Notes: generated by a model not told the origin, from the sequence alone. Positions 38,241 to 51,275 are shown, numbered from the stretch's first letter. The stretch is 64,000 nt of DNA from Oxyruncus cristatus (GCA_013399855.1 VXAY01002912.1:695816-759815); one strand, 5' to 3'. Translations and numbers: made by a program.

Positions 38241-41227
38241 GCTTGGATGCTATATCAACATATGAGTAGGTTTCTAGGAAGTACAAATACAAACAAAAAG
38301 GACAGGGGACGTGGCAAGATGTATAAGAGTGCCAAGTCTCAAAAATGCCTGGATGGGACAAAACACAACTAACTGAGCTTGTATTAATAGATAAAGAAAG
38401 AAAAAAACACTAAAATGGCTGTCAGGGTACATATACAAACCATGATTATGAAGCAGTTAGGACAGGCATGCCCATCCTAGGCAAGGAGGAAAGGAGGGCC
38501 TAGATTTCAGTTTGGCTTTGTAAAGAAGAATACACATCTACATGCTGTTTCAGAAGCAGCAACACGTTAATTGTGGGACTTCTCTGGGTGACATGGCTTG
38601 CCTCACAACAGGCATCTCAATCAAGGGATGAGATTCCAGGTCCCAATACAGATTTGGGCTCAATTATTTTGCCTCAGCCATGATTTTATTTTTTTTTAAG
38701 TTCATGAAACAAACTAAGCCCTAGGATGTGTTATGAATACTGGTTCAGCTACAACCCTGACCCAAAACTGCCCATCTAAGACTCAGCAAGAGAGAACCAG
38801 GAAAACCTGAAATTAAGGCAATGAATGACATTTACCTGCCATCTTTCTTCCTATCTGTTTCCCTCTTCTTTCTCTGCTGTCTCCCTTACTCCCATCTTGC
38901 CCCACTGCATTAAGCATCCATCCCATTTGTCCTTCACTTTCACTTTCCAGCATCCTTAAGCAGCAGAAGCTTTAAAAGGGCATTGGAGACCACGTTCATG
39001 AGATGCATCCACCAGCAGAAAAGCAACGGGACAAAAAAAACTACCTGCATCCCCTGACAGCAGGAAGTAAAACCCTGAAGTGACAAAGTCTCTGAGAGAG
39101 ACCCTTGTGAAGCTCAGCCTTCAGAAGAAGCCTGGGCAAATGCTCTAGAAGGCCGATCTCCAAGTGTTACACCTGTGAATCAAGATAAGCCCTAGGACCC
39201 ACCCAGGGAAGTACTATTTCCACCCAGGCGATGAGGCTGCTCACACTCATAAGCCCTACAGTTATTCACACCATGGCTGGCCATCTTTCTGCGCCTTCTC
39301 AGCTCTAAAAAGCGAGGAGTTTACAGCCTACAGTCTCCCCCAGGTATTCATCCCTGCTGCTCTGATTATGTCAAGGTAACACACAAAAATCAGCACTATA
39401 AAGTAGCAGTACAGATACCACCACAGGACAGCAGCTACTTTAATACAATATGCAAACACTGCGGGAACAGCAGCGTGCCTTCTGCATGTGTGCACAGTCA
39501 GGAGCTATGCTGCTGCCACTACCACCAGCATGCAAGCCAGAATGTGCCATGTTGGGCACATGTTCAAAGAACATCACTGCTGCTTGTTTGAGACAGGCCC
39601 CGACTATCTGCATGATGGTCAGGAGACTCAAGACGCTCTTGAGGACTCATCTTCTTCATACCACTTCTCTCTGTCTGTGCACGGTGACAGCTGGTTCACA
39701 GTGGCCCCAGTGACACACAAGACCTATTGCACATGAACAGCCTCTAAAGCAGAAAGAGCACGGTGCTGTCCGGGGTTACGAAATTACACACAAAACCACT
39801 GTTGCTACTGTAGGCTCCTGCCCTTGTGTGTACTTGTCTTCACAGGACAACAAGAGAGAATATGAAAATCCATAAAATAGCAGCAGAGAGCAGGGAACAA
39901 ACAGATAACATGAGATCACAAAACAGTGAAGTACTGCAAAATCATTATGCTCAATTTTGTCACACAGACTGTATGTCTACGGCTTTGGAAAACAAAACAT
40001 CACTATCACAGCATCCAAAGAAAGTAAAACGAACAGCAAAACCTTTTAATATGCATTTATTAGTTTCCCACCCCAAATTCAGATTTATAACTGTAGCCTG
40101 GTTTCTCCCAGGAGGCTGTAGGGGACACACTTCACTCAAACCCCAACAGCTGCTGGTCTGTAACAGCTGTTCCTCTGTGTTCCAGCCTGTTACACAGGTG
40201 AGCTGTACAAAAAGCATCTCCTGGGGTGTTGCACATTTAATGAGCTAGGAACTCTTAACAGAAATAGATTTACAAGTTTTGTATTTACTAGAGCTCTCAT
40301 TATAAGTAACTGAAATGCACAGACCACTAATTAAGCTGCTTTTTTTGGTTGTTTGTATTAGCAGAACTCTCTGGTGATCTGACTACACATTACCCTTTGC
40401 TTAAAGGCAGCAACTGTTGGTGTACCTGATCTGACAATCATAGAGCTTTACAGTTCCTTTTCTGAGAAAAAGTGTCTCCAGAAAAAGTAATCCTGTGGTC
40501 CTTCCAATGAATCGTAAGACAAAGAGCACACTGAGCTCTTCTCAGCAACACCCACCTCCTCTGATATTAACTTCCCACTCAGTCCATTTAATGCATGCCC
40601 CACTGACGCTGGACCCAGTAGCTTGAAGTGCTTAAACAAGGTCCTACCAATTAATCTCTGTTCCCTTTGCTACCTATTTTTCCGTTTCATTAACTACTCA
40701 GGTCTGGTTTTTCCCCTCATTTATGTTATCATGGCAGTAGTTTTCACACACCTCAAGCCACCTCCTGTTCAATAGTCACCAAGGTCTCAACGTTGCTGCT
40801 GGCTCTGTGTTGACTCAGTCCCACTAAGACAGCCCAAGATTAGGTCTGCTCACACTACAGACTGGGCATGTGCTTCCATCGACTTATAATGGGAAAAGAA
40901 TTAGTACAGAGAGAAAAGAACTTACAATCTCTACTAAGCACTTTTGAAATCAATAAGAGCTCTCACTCAGATCTGACCTTCAATCAACCATACAGGACAA
41001 CAACAAAAAATACCCAAAGCCTGAAGATTACTAACAAGTGCTGCTGGTAAATCTCAAATGCCTAAGGAAAGTAACAGAAAATGTGGAGAGCAGACCTAAC
41101 CTAAGTATTTGGCATTACTTGCACTGCCAGCTCAGCAGAGCAGACTTTCTTATTTATGGATAACATGTGAATCAGCTCCTTCTGCCATTTAAGCTTTATC
41201 CTCATCAAGAAACTAACAAAAACATGA

Positions 41228-41503
<276 letters not shown>

Positions 41504-42301
41504 CATAGGAAAATAATTTTTTTATTTTTCCTTGGAAAAATGTGTTTGATTCTATCTCAAATTAGTTGCTTCTTCAGCACCTCGGAACAAATCCTCCTGA
41601 AGTCATGGCAAGGCTTTTACAGACAAGGACCATAAGGATGGTGTTCACAGGTCTGTCTTCACACACATGCCTTCTAGTCTGAGATTTCCCATCTTCCCTC
41701 CATTCTGCATTCAGTTCAGCTTCATTTCACATGGCAAAAGTGACCACAACAGTTTAGACATCCCAGCAGTGTTGTGGTTGCATATCTAGTGTTCAGATAC
41801 ACTTCTCGCTAGATACTTTATAGAAATAAGCTTGATATTCCAAAGACTAACTTTTCAGTCTTCATGCCACTGCTTCCTGAAATAGATCTTTGCCCACAGC
41901 ACATGCCTCTGCTGCTATTTTTGTGGTGCTTCATGTGATATTAAGGATCTGCAGACCTTCAGCATCCTCTCTGTCTCTGCTGATTCTACCCATGCACAAC
42001 CAGGGCCTGCTGCCCCCTCTTTCAGAACCTGGAGAAGTCAACCTGCTCAGAGACATTTCTTCAACACCACGGTCCGTCCAAACCCACCATCTCATGTTTA
42101 ACCATCTAAATTCCCTCAAAACAGCTCTATACTGTTTTTTCTTACAGTCTACCATAAACACTTTTCTCCCACTGTGCTCAGTTCCTTAGATACTGCCTAC
42201 ACAGGAACCTGAACAGTTTTACACTAACCATACACTCTTTCTTACTGATTTAACTCATTCTCACTGTTCTGTGCATATTGTTCTTTCACAGCTCATTCCA
42301 T
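41504..42301. other. Non-coding stretch, no gene seen
   Basis: Unique sequence between the microsatellite and a CR1 end. One plus-strand frame of about 99 codons (41890-42189) has no supportable identity. Confidence 0.5.
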
Positions 42302-42396
42302 AGCATCACAGAATATGCCGAGTTAGAAGGGACCCACAAGGATCATCAAGTCCAACTCCTGGCCCTGCACAGGACCATCCCAAGAGTCACACATGC
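42302..42396 (-). mobile_element. CR1 LINE 3'-end fragment, minus orientation
   Basis: GCATCACAGAATATGCCGAG, TTAGAAGGGACCCACAAGGA and TCATCAAGTCCAACTCCTGG, then CCTGCACAGGACCATCCCAA, match the first ~100 bp of the copy at 19819 almost base for base. This is the same CR1 subfamily, here truncated to about 95 bp. Confidence 0.9.
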
Positions 42397-45300
42397 CATT
42401 TCTCTGGTTTTAATCTCTGTTTCCAGACATTATCAATCCAATTTTTTTTTCTCCTCCTTTTAGAGGTTTAAAATATTCTTTGCTGATTAATTACATGTTG
42501 TTCTCAGTTGTTTTGGCCAAAGACCCAAATAACAGGTCAGAATCAGCAGCCTGTAATAACATAGCCTATCCCTCGTTCCTCATTTGTTAACAGGACTTGG
42601 CGCCAAGTGTCATTTCAGTGCACCTACTCCATTTCCCATGGTAATTAATGCCCATTCATGAAGTCTTCCTACTGCTTAAACTCCCAGAGGACTGTGTGGG
42701 AAGTCAGTGTAAATGAGTCCTTAAATCCAACTGCACTGAACAACTGCCAGAAGATGCATGGACATTGGTGTTAAATACTCCCACAAGCGAACAGTTTTGA
42801 CCTCTCCCTGGAAATCTTACAGCTTTAGAACAGGTACCAAGCAGTCCTGTCACCTGGAAGAGTTAAACACATCACAGCAATGGGTAGCAGGAGGTAACTC
42901 AAGTACCAGGAGGGAGAAAACTGGCAAAGGGAAATAGAACAAAAAAATTAAAACCACTTTATCTGAAAGACACTTAATCAAAAGCAAACATTAATAGCAA
43001 CCCCCAGAAATCAAAATGCTCCTTCAAAGTAATGTCCATGGTGACAATTAAACTGAAGGGGAAAACTTGATACAACATAAGGGTTTGGAACTGTAACAAA
43101 CTTCTCTGTTTAGGTCTGTGCTAAACACAGTTTGCCTGTGTTCATACACAAAAAGTAATCAAGAAATGGAATTACTTCTATTCAACTGTTTGGGTTATTC
43201 TTGTCTCACAGTGCTTAAACAAACACTGAACTCACTATTCATTCCTCCCGACAAAACCAAATGATTACCAGTGTGTTTCCACACTCAAACCTGGAATAAA
43301 AACAAGGATTCCACACACTCCCTGTGCAGCCTCTACAAAGAGACACTTTTCCTTGGAACAAGTTACAGTAATATAGATCTCCTAAGTCCAAGACTCATCA
43401 AACAAAAAAAGCAAAAAATGATGTCTTTCACTTTTATGTACTGGAAAGGCGGGCCAAAAGGTTTGTTTTGCTTACTGTAAAACTTCTTTTTGTTTAGCAC
43501 TTTTGTTAACAAATATCAGGGATGTTGAAAATGTTAGATCTTTACTCCAAAACAACCCAGAAATACCTGGTTCTAAACATTTAGCATTGACAGCTTTTCT
43601 TCCTTTTGTTAGGATTTCAAGGTAAATATATTTTCTAGGCAACCTACAAAAGAGAACTGCAAACAGTCTTAAAACAAAGAATTCCCCTACCTCAGTTAAT
43701 GAAATTCTTTTTCTTATAATGAATGATCCTAGTGGCACTCTGTTGTTTTATTAAAAAAAATGGGGTACGCAGGATCATTTCAGAATATGAAAGCAAACAA
43801 AAGCAAAAATTCTAGATGTCATTTTAACACATATTAGAAGGGCAACAAAAAGTCCAACTTTTTCTCTTTTGTAAATGATTACATCAGTAATTTAGGAGCT
43901 GCACCATCATTTCCAAACACATTATCTACCACAGGAAATTTCAATTAAATTAGTTATTAAACCTGATTAATTAAAGCTGCATCATTTCTACACAGGTGCA
44001 CTTGTTTTTATTCAAGGGAGTCTTACTTGCTCTCAGTCCTTTTTCTAATCAGCGTAAGCAAAATCAATACATGAGAGCTGATACTGCCTGTTGGTAGTTG
44101 AGAGATGAATTCCAAGTCATTTAGTTACAGTTAATCTGGAAACACTTTCTCTGCTACCAAAATTGCTTTTTTCTTTTACCTGAGAATCAGTCATTTAACT
44201 TGATGATAGGAAGGGGTGGGGGGATACCTCCCTTCACTCTTCACTTTACGGTATGAAATTACTAATTAATGTTTTCCAGGTAACATTTTAAATGAGGAAA
44301 AGGCAAACTTAGATGATAACTTGTCAGAGCTTGAGGAAAATCTCCTGTCACACAAAACGGCCATGGCTGTTTAGCCAACACCAAGAACTCCCACAAGCTG
44401 CTCCACACAAGGCCTAACACAAAAACGTTTGCTGTAGTTTTGACTCATCTTCCCTCTCTTCCCACTCACATCCCACCAGTTTTTCTAAGTTTCTAGTTTT
44501 TAATTTAGCTCTTCCATTCAACAGCTCCTTCAGATTTTTCTTGTGTCTCCTACATACATTCCTTGTCCCCTTTATATCCTCTCTTGTCTTTCTCTCCCTT
44601 TGGCTCCTGTCTTCTGCCATTTTTTTCCTCTCCAAGACCATTCCCATGTACTTGAAAATGTGACTGCTCAGCAGTGAAGCAGAAAGGGAAAACCCAGGCA
44701 CCAAGGGAACCTTACTGCCTAAGCCTAACCTGAAATAGATTGACATGGGAGCAATTAGAATGTAATTTTATGTAATAAGATGATTTATTCATTAGTACAA
44801 GACACAGATAAAAGCTTACAGCTGATGACAGAAGCAGGTTCATTACAGCTGTCAGTTCCACCAGCAAAATGTATTAGTCATTTAATTTCTTTTTTTTTTT
44901 TTAACACCAAAAGCATCCTATATAATTACATGTATGCGCCCTTCCTCGTAGAAGGAGACTTTGCACAGAGTTCTTTATTTTCATAATGAAAGAGGAACAA
45001 TTAAAGTGTCATGAGATGATTGGTCTGTCAGTGAGTTTGATTGACCCACATAGCACAAAAAACATATTTTAAAAAAATAGTAAAATATTGGACTCAAAAT
45101 ACCTATATTTCTTCATAGAAGAAAGGTTAATAAGTATCGGTTACTTGACACATACTCTTAGGCAAGAGATCTATACAAATATTCAGATGGCTTCTTTCAA
45201 GGACAGCTGCTTTAACAGGAGTCAGCTCTCCTTTCTTTCCTGCTTTCAAAGCAATTTCAGCATAGAAGTCTAATTACCAACATCTAAAGCATTTCTAAAT

Positions 45301-46467
45301 TTGGCCTTCTAACCAATACTGATTAGTCCCAGCAAAAGATTGCCATGAAAACATCTGCACCATTGATGGCATGTGGAAGAGAATAAGAACATCAAGGCTT
45401 TGGTTCACCATCTCAAATACCAGCCACGAGGCCTGAGACTCTGCTTTGTCTTTCAGTGATCACAACAAGAGAGCACACCTCCCCCTTTGCAGTAGCTCCT
45501 AGGCAGAATTCATGTTGGATAGGAGTACTCAAGGCGTGTCCCTTTCCTTATCTGCTGGAGAACAGGAATGCTTAGTCCTCAGCAAAACCATGCCTGAACA
45601 CTGATTCAGTACTTAGTGGGACTTAGCAGGCAGTGAAAGGGCAGAAAGGACTCTTGCCTAGTACCAAGTGTCCTGGGTCATTTCACCCTCCCCCTATTTC
45701 TCATCTGCCCTCCAAGGATGTGGTGTTCTTCAGAATATGAAATTACACATTAGGCACCAAAGAAGGGTGCTTATCACAGAAACGCTAATGATGCCTCACT
45801 TTAGACAAGATTCTCAATCTGTATGAGCCAGACCCTGTTCCTGCTATCCACCAGCCAGCTGTGGAGAGCAGGAGCACAACCACTGCACTGTTATGGGGTG
45901 TTTTGTTTGTTTTTATATGTCAGACCTCAATAATTCTATATTAGCATGCATGACCCTGTTAACATCTCAAACAGAGAAATGAAACCTCTAAGAGCCAACT
46001 TATGATAGAAAGGAAGGCTATTGTTGTCCTGGTCTTTCTCAGGGCTACCCTTTTTGGAGTAGGGGTTGGCCATCATTACCCCTGTTCCCACTCGTGGCTT
46101 GTCAGCTGCACTTGCACAAGCTGCCAGCACCTGATGGGACCCTGTGCTTGCCTGGGATTTCCCTGGATCAGGAAAACTCCCCCCAGTCACTGCGATCCCC
46201 CACTCAGCTGCTGAATGTGCCTGCAATGCAGCTGATGACCTCAGCAGTACTTTGCCATTCAAGTGGCAAAAGATTGTTCTTTCAGTTTAACTACACCAGG
46301 TATTTTCAGATTCAAACTTTCCCCATCACTTACCAAGATCATGTACCTGTTCAAAGTACTTGAAAATCCACTCAGCTCTGCAGGTGCACAGCAGTACATT
46401 CAGACACCTCATCCAAGACATCTCATGAGAAATCTTCCCTTGACTAGGGCAGAAGGAGAAGCACCTG
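42397..46467. other. Non-coding stretch, no gene seen
   Basis: No gene or repeat family recognised. Segments 43920-44010 (TTAAATTAGTTATTAAACC, TGATTAATTAAAGCTGC) and 44765-45060 look like conserved non-coding DNA. A T13 run is at 44890-44902. A minus-strand frame of 110 codons (44414-44746) is rich in Lys, Arg and Glu but unsupported. Confidence 0.45.
44765..45060. promoter_or_regulatory. Candidate conserved non-coding element
   Basis: Holds at least three TGACAG/CTGTCA sites (GATGACAGAAG, GCTGTCAGTTCC, TCTGTCAGTGAG), the core bound by MEIS/TGIF-type homeodomains. It also has a PBX-like TTTGATTGACC, an E-box CAGCTG and AATTAAAG. A T13 run interrupts it. The clustering suggests an enhancer, but this is inference from motifs alone. 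Confidence 0.28.
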
Positions 46468-47027
46468 CCTGTGCCAATCACCAGCAGGTTGAGAGAGGTG
46501 ATCCTCCCAATTCCTCAGCACTGCTGAGTCCTCTGGAGGACAAAGTCCAGTTCTGGGCTCAAAAGTACAAAAGGAACATGGACATACTAGAGAAAGCACA
46601 AGAAAGATTCGTGAAGATGCTACATGGGCTGGGGTATTTGCCACATGAGGAGAGGTGGAGAACTCAGCCTGAAAACCAGAAGTCTCAGGGGTGATCAGAG
46701 AGTATAAATATCTGATGATGAGAGAGTGTAAAGAAAACTGAAATGGACTCTTCTCGGTGGTACCTGACAAAAGGATGCAAAGGTCACAAACTGAAATACA
46801 AGAAATTCCATTTAAAAATAAGAAAAAGCTTTTTTATTGTCAAGCTGGTCAAATATTGGAACAAACTACCTGGAGATGTTTACAGTCTACATCCTTGGAA
46901 ATGTTCAACACCCAGCTGAGCATGGTCCTGAGCAGCCTGCTGCAGGTGATCCTGCTTTGGACAGGAGGTAGGTCTAGATGGTCTCCCACTGCCACTCCCA
47001 ACCTCACCCACTCTGTGATTCTGTGAT
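46468..47027 (+). mobile_element. CR1 LINE 3' part, plus orientation
   Basis: AGCAGGTTGAGAGAGGTGAT, GTCCAGTTCTGGGCTC, AAGTACAAAAGGAACATGGA, CATACTAGAGAAAGCACAAG, and later TCTGTGATTCTGTGAT follow CR1 ORF2 end plus 3' untranslated region. Read on the plus strand it gives decayed ORF2 C-terminus with stops. It is the longest plus-oriented CR1 here. It ends 14 bp from a second CR1 in opposite orientation. Confidence 0.9.
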
Positions 47028-47041
47028 ATACCTGTTCTAAG

Positions 47042-47262
47042 TCATAGAATCACAGAATCAACCGGGTTGGAAAAGACCTCCGAGATCATCAAGTCCAACC
47101 CCTGATCCAACACCGCTGCGGTTACTAGACTATGGCAGTAAGTGCCACATCCATTCTCATCTTAAAAACCTCCAGGGACGGTGAATCCACCACCTCCCTG
47201 AGCAGCCCACTCCAGTGTCTGATTACTCTCTCTCTGTAAAAAATTTTTTCCTAATATTCAAA
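47042..47262 (-). mobile_element. CR1 LINE 3'-end fragment, minus orientation
   Basis: TCATAGAATCACAGAATCAA, CCGGGTTGGAAAAGACCTCC, GAGATCATCAAGTCCAACCC, CCACCACCTCCCTGAGCAGC: a clean antisense CR1 3' end. Its tail type (GTTGGAAAAGACCTC) differs from the +copy beside it, so the two are separate insertions from different subfamilies. Confidence 0.93.
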
Positions 47263-49187
47263 CAAGCAAGTGGCATTGAAGTCAGGGAGAGTAAGTATAT
47301 AAACAGATACACACACTAAATGAATTCATCATAAACTTTTATGGTTTTTATTTTTATTTTCATAGCATCTGTACATCATATATCTGTCTATTCACACACT
47401 GTGACAGTTGTGAGTCTGCTGTGGCATGCCCGAAGTTGTTCACATCATTCTGGAGAATATTAAATTCGAATGTCAGCTTTTAGATCAGATACATTTGAGT
47501 GTCTTTCTTAGTGTCCTTGTCAGCAGAGTTAGGAGACAAAGATCTTGGATGCAAACAGGCTTTGCTCTAACGTTTACTGACTCCTGGAGGAGAGTAACCA
47601 AGTTGAGTCACAGCACAACAAAGAAGTGAATGCAAGCACATACACACACGCACACATGAGTTTTTTAATCATCACCCCAGAATTTTGCACTTATTTCACA
47701 TAGCAGCACTTTGAGGAGTTATGGGGATGCAAACTCTTCCTCCTTCATGAAAATCAACAGCTACAAATACAGTTTCCAACAGGCATTTTACACAGTTGTT
47801 AGAGAAAAACTTGTAAAGGCTTTGCCATCTGGAAAAGTCGAATCAGGAGAAACTGATCTTAATTTTTTCCAGGAAATCGCAGTGTTTCTTGTGCATATGT
47901 AATTTGGGAATTACTACAGAAGCCATATATATGTTAATGCTGTAGCTCAAAAGAAAACACATGTGCTTTCATCTGCACTGTTCCACTCTGGGTCTGCAAC
48001 ACAATATGCATTCCATTCCTGTGCAGAACTCTGAACACCCCCAATACCTTCATCCTTAATCAAATATTCATGTTCATAGCTCAACACGTTGATGTAAAAA
48101 GCAGAAGAACAGAACCTAGCTAGGCATTTGACTTCTTCGTCACACAGGGGTTGCAAAGCTTTGATTACACAGCAAGGGAAGCACTGACACTGGTCCCAGT
48201 TTAAACCTCTAAAAACACCTGATCCAATCCACTTACACTCAACAGAGCATTTAGACACACACTTAAGTGCATTCTTGATGTAAAATCTTTCTGATGAGAT
48301 GAGAAAACACTGCATTCAGGAACAGAGAGCTGGGAGCGTTTAGTCTATACCGTGAGTTCACTGCCTATGGTGTACTTAGATGAGTGGTACGTACTCTAAA
48401 TAAACTCAGAACAATTTTTAGGGTTGTATCAGATGACTGAAAACTCTTCCAAGATAAATGCTACCCTGATTGCACGGGTGCAGTGAACAGAAAAATGCTC
48501 ATTGCCAAGACTGCTTCAACAAATGAACTGTGAGGGAACGGAGATTTTGGTGTCTATTTACACAATTTAATCCCTGCAAAGAGTGAGGTGGGGTTTCTTT
48601 ACCTTCTCCTGGATCAGGATTCCCCCTCAACCTTCAATCTTCAGGTTTCCCAAGAAAGAGGCTAATAGGAAAAATTTGGTATGAGCTAATGGTCGAAAAC
48701 ATTCCCTTCTGGAATGCTCAGCACATCGCTCCCTTTAAAAAAACAAGTCTGCTTGCGTCATACTTGTGTATTATTATTAATATTACTCCTACCAGGGACA
48801 GCTGAACAAAAGCAGGAGGTGTATTTCTCAGAAGTTCCCCTCCTTCTGTTGCTTGTTTCTCTGGCTGAAGGCAGCTATGACTAGATCATCGTAACTACCT
48901 TTGCAGCAGATATTGCAAACAAGCACACCAGAGGAAAATCAACAGCAGATTATGACCTGTATAGAAAGAGACCCCGTTTTCATAGTCAGGTACTGTTTGT
49001 ACAAAAAGAAGAGGTATAAAAACAGCCTATAATATTTTGGTAACTTCTCTCAAAGGACAAAGTCAGTCCCATTTTGAAGCAGATATTTGGGAGGCAGTTG
49101 TGTCCCATACGAATACTGACATGCAAATGCAGCTCCCTGCCCAGCCTGATGACAATTTACCAGTGGGCAGCGTGGTATCTAGCAAGT
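47263..49187. other. Non-coding stretch with a Cys-rich open segment
   Basis: No gene established. A short CA-rich run is at 47635-47657. On the minus strand 47947-48315 is an open frame unusually rich in cysteine, containing a splice-flanked sub-segment at 48237-48290 (see findings). Other parts are featureless. Confidence 0.45.
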
Positions 49188-50196
49188 TGTAGTGGGTTAA
49201 CCCTGGCCAGATGCCAGGCACCCACTAAAGCCACTCTCTCACTCTCCCTCTGCAACTGGACAGGGAAGAGGAAAATAAACAGCAAAGGATTCATGAGTTA
49301 ACAGGTGGGAGAGGTCACTTACTGATTACCTTCACAGGCAAAACAGACTCAAAGTAGGGATAGTACTTAAATTTATTCCTGACTGGATAAGAGCCAAAGA
49401 ATGAGAAATAAAACAGTCTTAAAAACACCTTCCCCCCACCCTTCCTTCCTTTCATGTGCTCCCTCCTTTCCCCCAGTGCTGCAGGGGGATGGGGAATGGG
49501 GTTTACAGTCAGTTGTTGTTTCTATCACTGCTCAGGGAGAGGAGTCCTTCCCTGCTCCCTTGGGATTCCTCCCACGGGAGACAGTCCTTGATGTACCTCT
49601 CCGGCATGAGTCCATCCCTCAGGCAGCAGTTCTTCCCAAACTGCTGTCTTGTGGGTCACTCCTCCTTGGGGTGCAGTCCTTCACAAATGAGCTGTACTGG
49701 CGTGGGTCCCCCACAGGGGCCACAGGTGCTACCTGGGAAAAACCTGCTCCAGTGTGGGCTTCACTCTCCACAGGCTGCAGGTCTCTGGCAGGACCCTGCT
49801 CTATCTTGAGCCTCCTACAGGGTCACAGCCTCCTTCGGCATCCACCTGCTCCAGCATGGGCTCCTCCATGGGCTGCAGGTGGGTCTCTGCACCCCGATGG
49901 TCCCCCATGGGCTGCAGGGGCACAGCTGCTCCACCAGGGTNTGTTCCCACGTTCTCACTCTGCTCTTCCCTGGCTGGAATTCTTTCTGCACAACAACCTT
50001 CTGTTCTTAAATATGTTATCACAGAGGCATTACTATATCTCCTAATCGGTTGGCCTTGGCCAGTGGCAGGAAGTCCATCCTGGAGCCGGCTGGCATTGGC
50101 TCCACCAGACAGGGAAAGCTTCTGGCAGTTTCTAACAGAAGCCACCCCTGTAGCCCACCCCCTACTACCAAAACCCAGCCACAGAAACCCACTACA
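49188..50196. mobile_element. Solo LTR of an avian endogenous retrovirus (copy 2)
   Basis: A complete-looking LTR of about 1009 bp. The ends are TGTAGTGGGTT (49188-49198) and AACCCACTACA (50186-50196), perfect 11-bp inverted terminal repeats with the canonical TG...CA. Flanking five-base words are CAAGT on the left and CAAAT on the right, a likely target-site duplication with one mismatch; five bases is the length usual for ERVL-type integration. Inside are blocks I recognise from bird ERV LTRs: CCTTCCCCCCACCCTTCC, TTAAATATGTTATCACAGAG, GAGCCGGCTGGCATTGGCTC, CACCCCTGTAGCCCACCCCC. Around 49850-49945 there is a weak ~44-bp tandem pattern built on CATGGGCTGCAGG. There is no internal viral coding next to it. 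The 214- and 164-codon frames inside are by-products of GC-rich LTR sequence. One base (49941) is undetermined. Confidence 0.88.
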
Positions 50197-51030
50197 CAAA
50201 TCTTCCTCCATGCAAGACATATAAAGGGTATACCCTACATAGAATGTTTTCCAATAGGATGAGACATCTGTGGGTGTTTTCAGCCTTGTATCCAAACAAA
50301 GCTCAGTATCTTACTAATCACGTATTCCTAATATTCTGGCCACAAGAGGCTGCTTGGAGCAATGCATTTCACAGCCAGCTAAGGGCTACAGGTCTTTCCA
50401 CAAAATAGATTAAAAATTTTTTTACGTTATTTAGAGATGTACTGAACAAGACTTTAGAATTTATAAGCCTATTGCTGATGTCATCCTTGAAAGGAGAACC
50501 TATTAATTTGGGTTCTGCAGGTCTCTGCAAATGTCAGATTGCCTTTGGTACAGAGCAACTTGTGCGCAGATTCCAATAAGGAAAAAATGACAGCCACTTT
50601 TTAAGCTTCCTGGGGTTGACATGTCTCAACTGCATGCAGTTAACCTAGGTCTCCTTTTCCTACCCTCTGCAAAAGAGCATTTATGACACAGATTTCTTCC
50701 TTTTAATTTACCCACTTCGAGGTACTCTTGAGTTCACACATTTTTTCTTGCTGAAACGAACCTAACTAATAGTGATGGCTCAAGGCAAAGTGATACATCA
50801 AAAAAAAAAAAAATACAAAAGACAGAGCCAAGTAGAACAGAAAAATAGTTATCCAGCCCATCTTCCACCCAATAGTAACTACACATACCTGTGTCATTCC
50901 TGCCAGACAATTACCTTATCTCACTACTGGAGATAATTGCTTATCTCAGTTTTGGAGGTTTCAAGCCTCCCTAAGCCATACATTGCAGAGTTTAATTAAG
51001 CTTAATTACAATGGGTTTATTTCCCCTAAT
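50197..51030. other. Non-coding stretch, no gene seen
   Basis: Unique sequence. A perfect 16-bp palindrome, TAATTAAGCTTAATTA, sits at 50993-51008, just before the next CR1. Nothing else was recognised. Confidence 0.55.
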
Positions 51031-51275
51031 ATCATGGAATCATAGAATGGTTTGGGTCAGAAAGAATCTTAAAGATCATCTAGTTCCAACGCCCCCTGCC
51101 TTTCACTAGACCAGATTGTTCAGAGCCCCATCCAACCTGGCCTTGAACACTCCCAGGGATGGGAGATCCACAACTTTTCTGGGCAACCTGTTCCAGTGCT
51201 TCACCACCCTCACAGTAAAGAATTTCTTCCAAATATCTAATCTAAACCTAATCTCAGTTTGCAGCCTATCTAACT
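51031..51275 (-). mobile_element. CR1 LINE 3'-end fragment, minus orientation
   Basis: ATCATGGAATCATAGAATGG, TTTGGGTCAGAAAGAATCTT, AAAGATCATCTAGTTCCAAC, CCATCCAACCTGGCCTTGAA, GGGCAACCTGTTCCAGTGCT: an antisense CR1 3' end of the GGTTTGGGT tail type, distinct from the other copies in the window. The right boundary is approximate because similarity fades after the TCTCAGTTTGCAGCC block. Confidence 0.92.

Larger units (their letters stand above)
33324..41227. other. Long non-coding stretch with regulatory-looking islands
   Basis: No gene recognised in nearly 8 kb. Two segments, 35165-35350 and 37900-38240, look like conserved non-coding elements and are listed separately, as is a tandem duplication at 35354-35397. 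A GC-richer patch at 37430-37715 is open in four frames at once, which argues against any one being a gene. A 140-codon plus-strand frame at 39826-40248 has no supportable identity. Confidence 0.45.

Noticed and set aside
39826..40248. 140-codon plus-strand open frame
   Set aside because: No recognisable domain, no acceptor or donor framing, and no neighbouring exon.
49401..50045. 214-codon plus-strand frame (and a 164-codon minus frame) inside the second LTR
   Set aside because: They follow GC-rich LTR sequence and cross an undetermined base. They show no retroviral domain.
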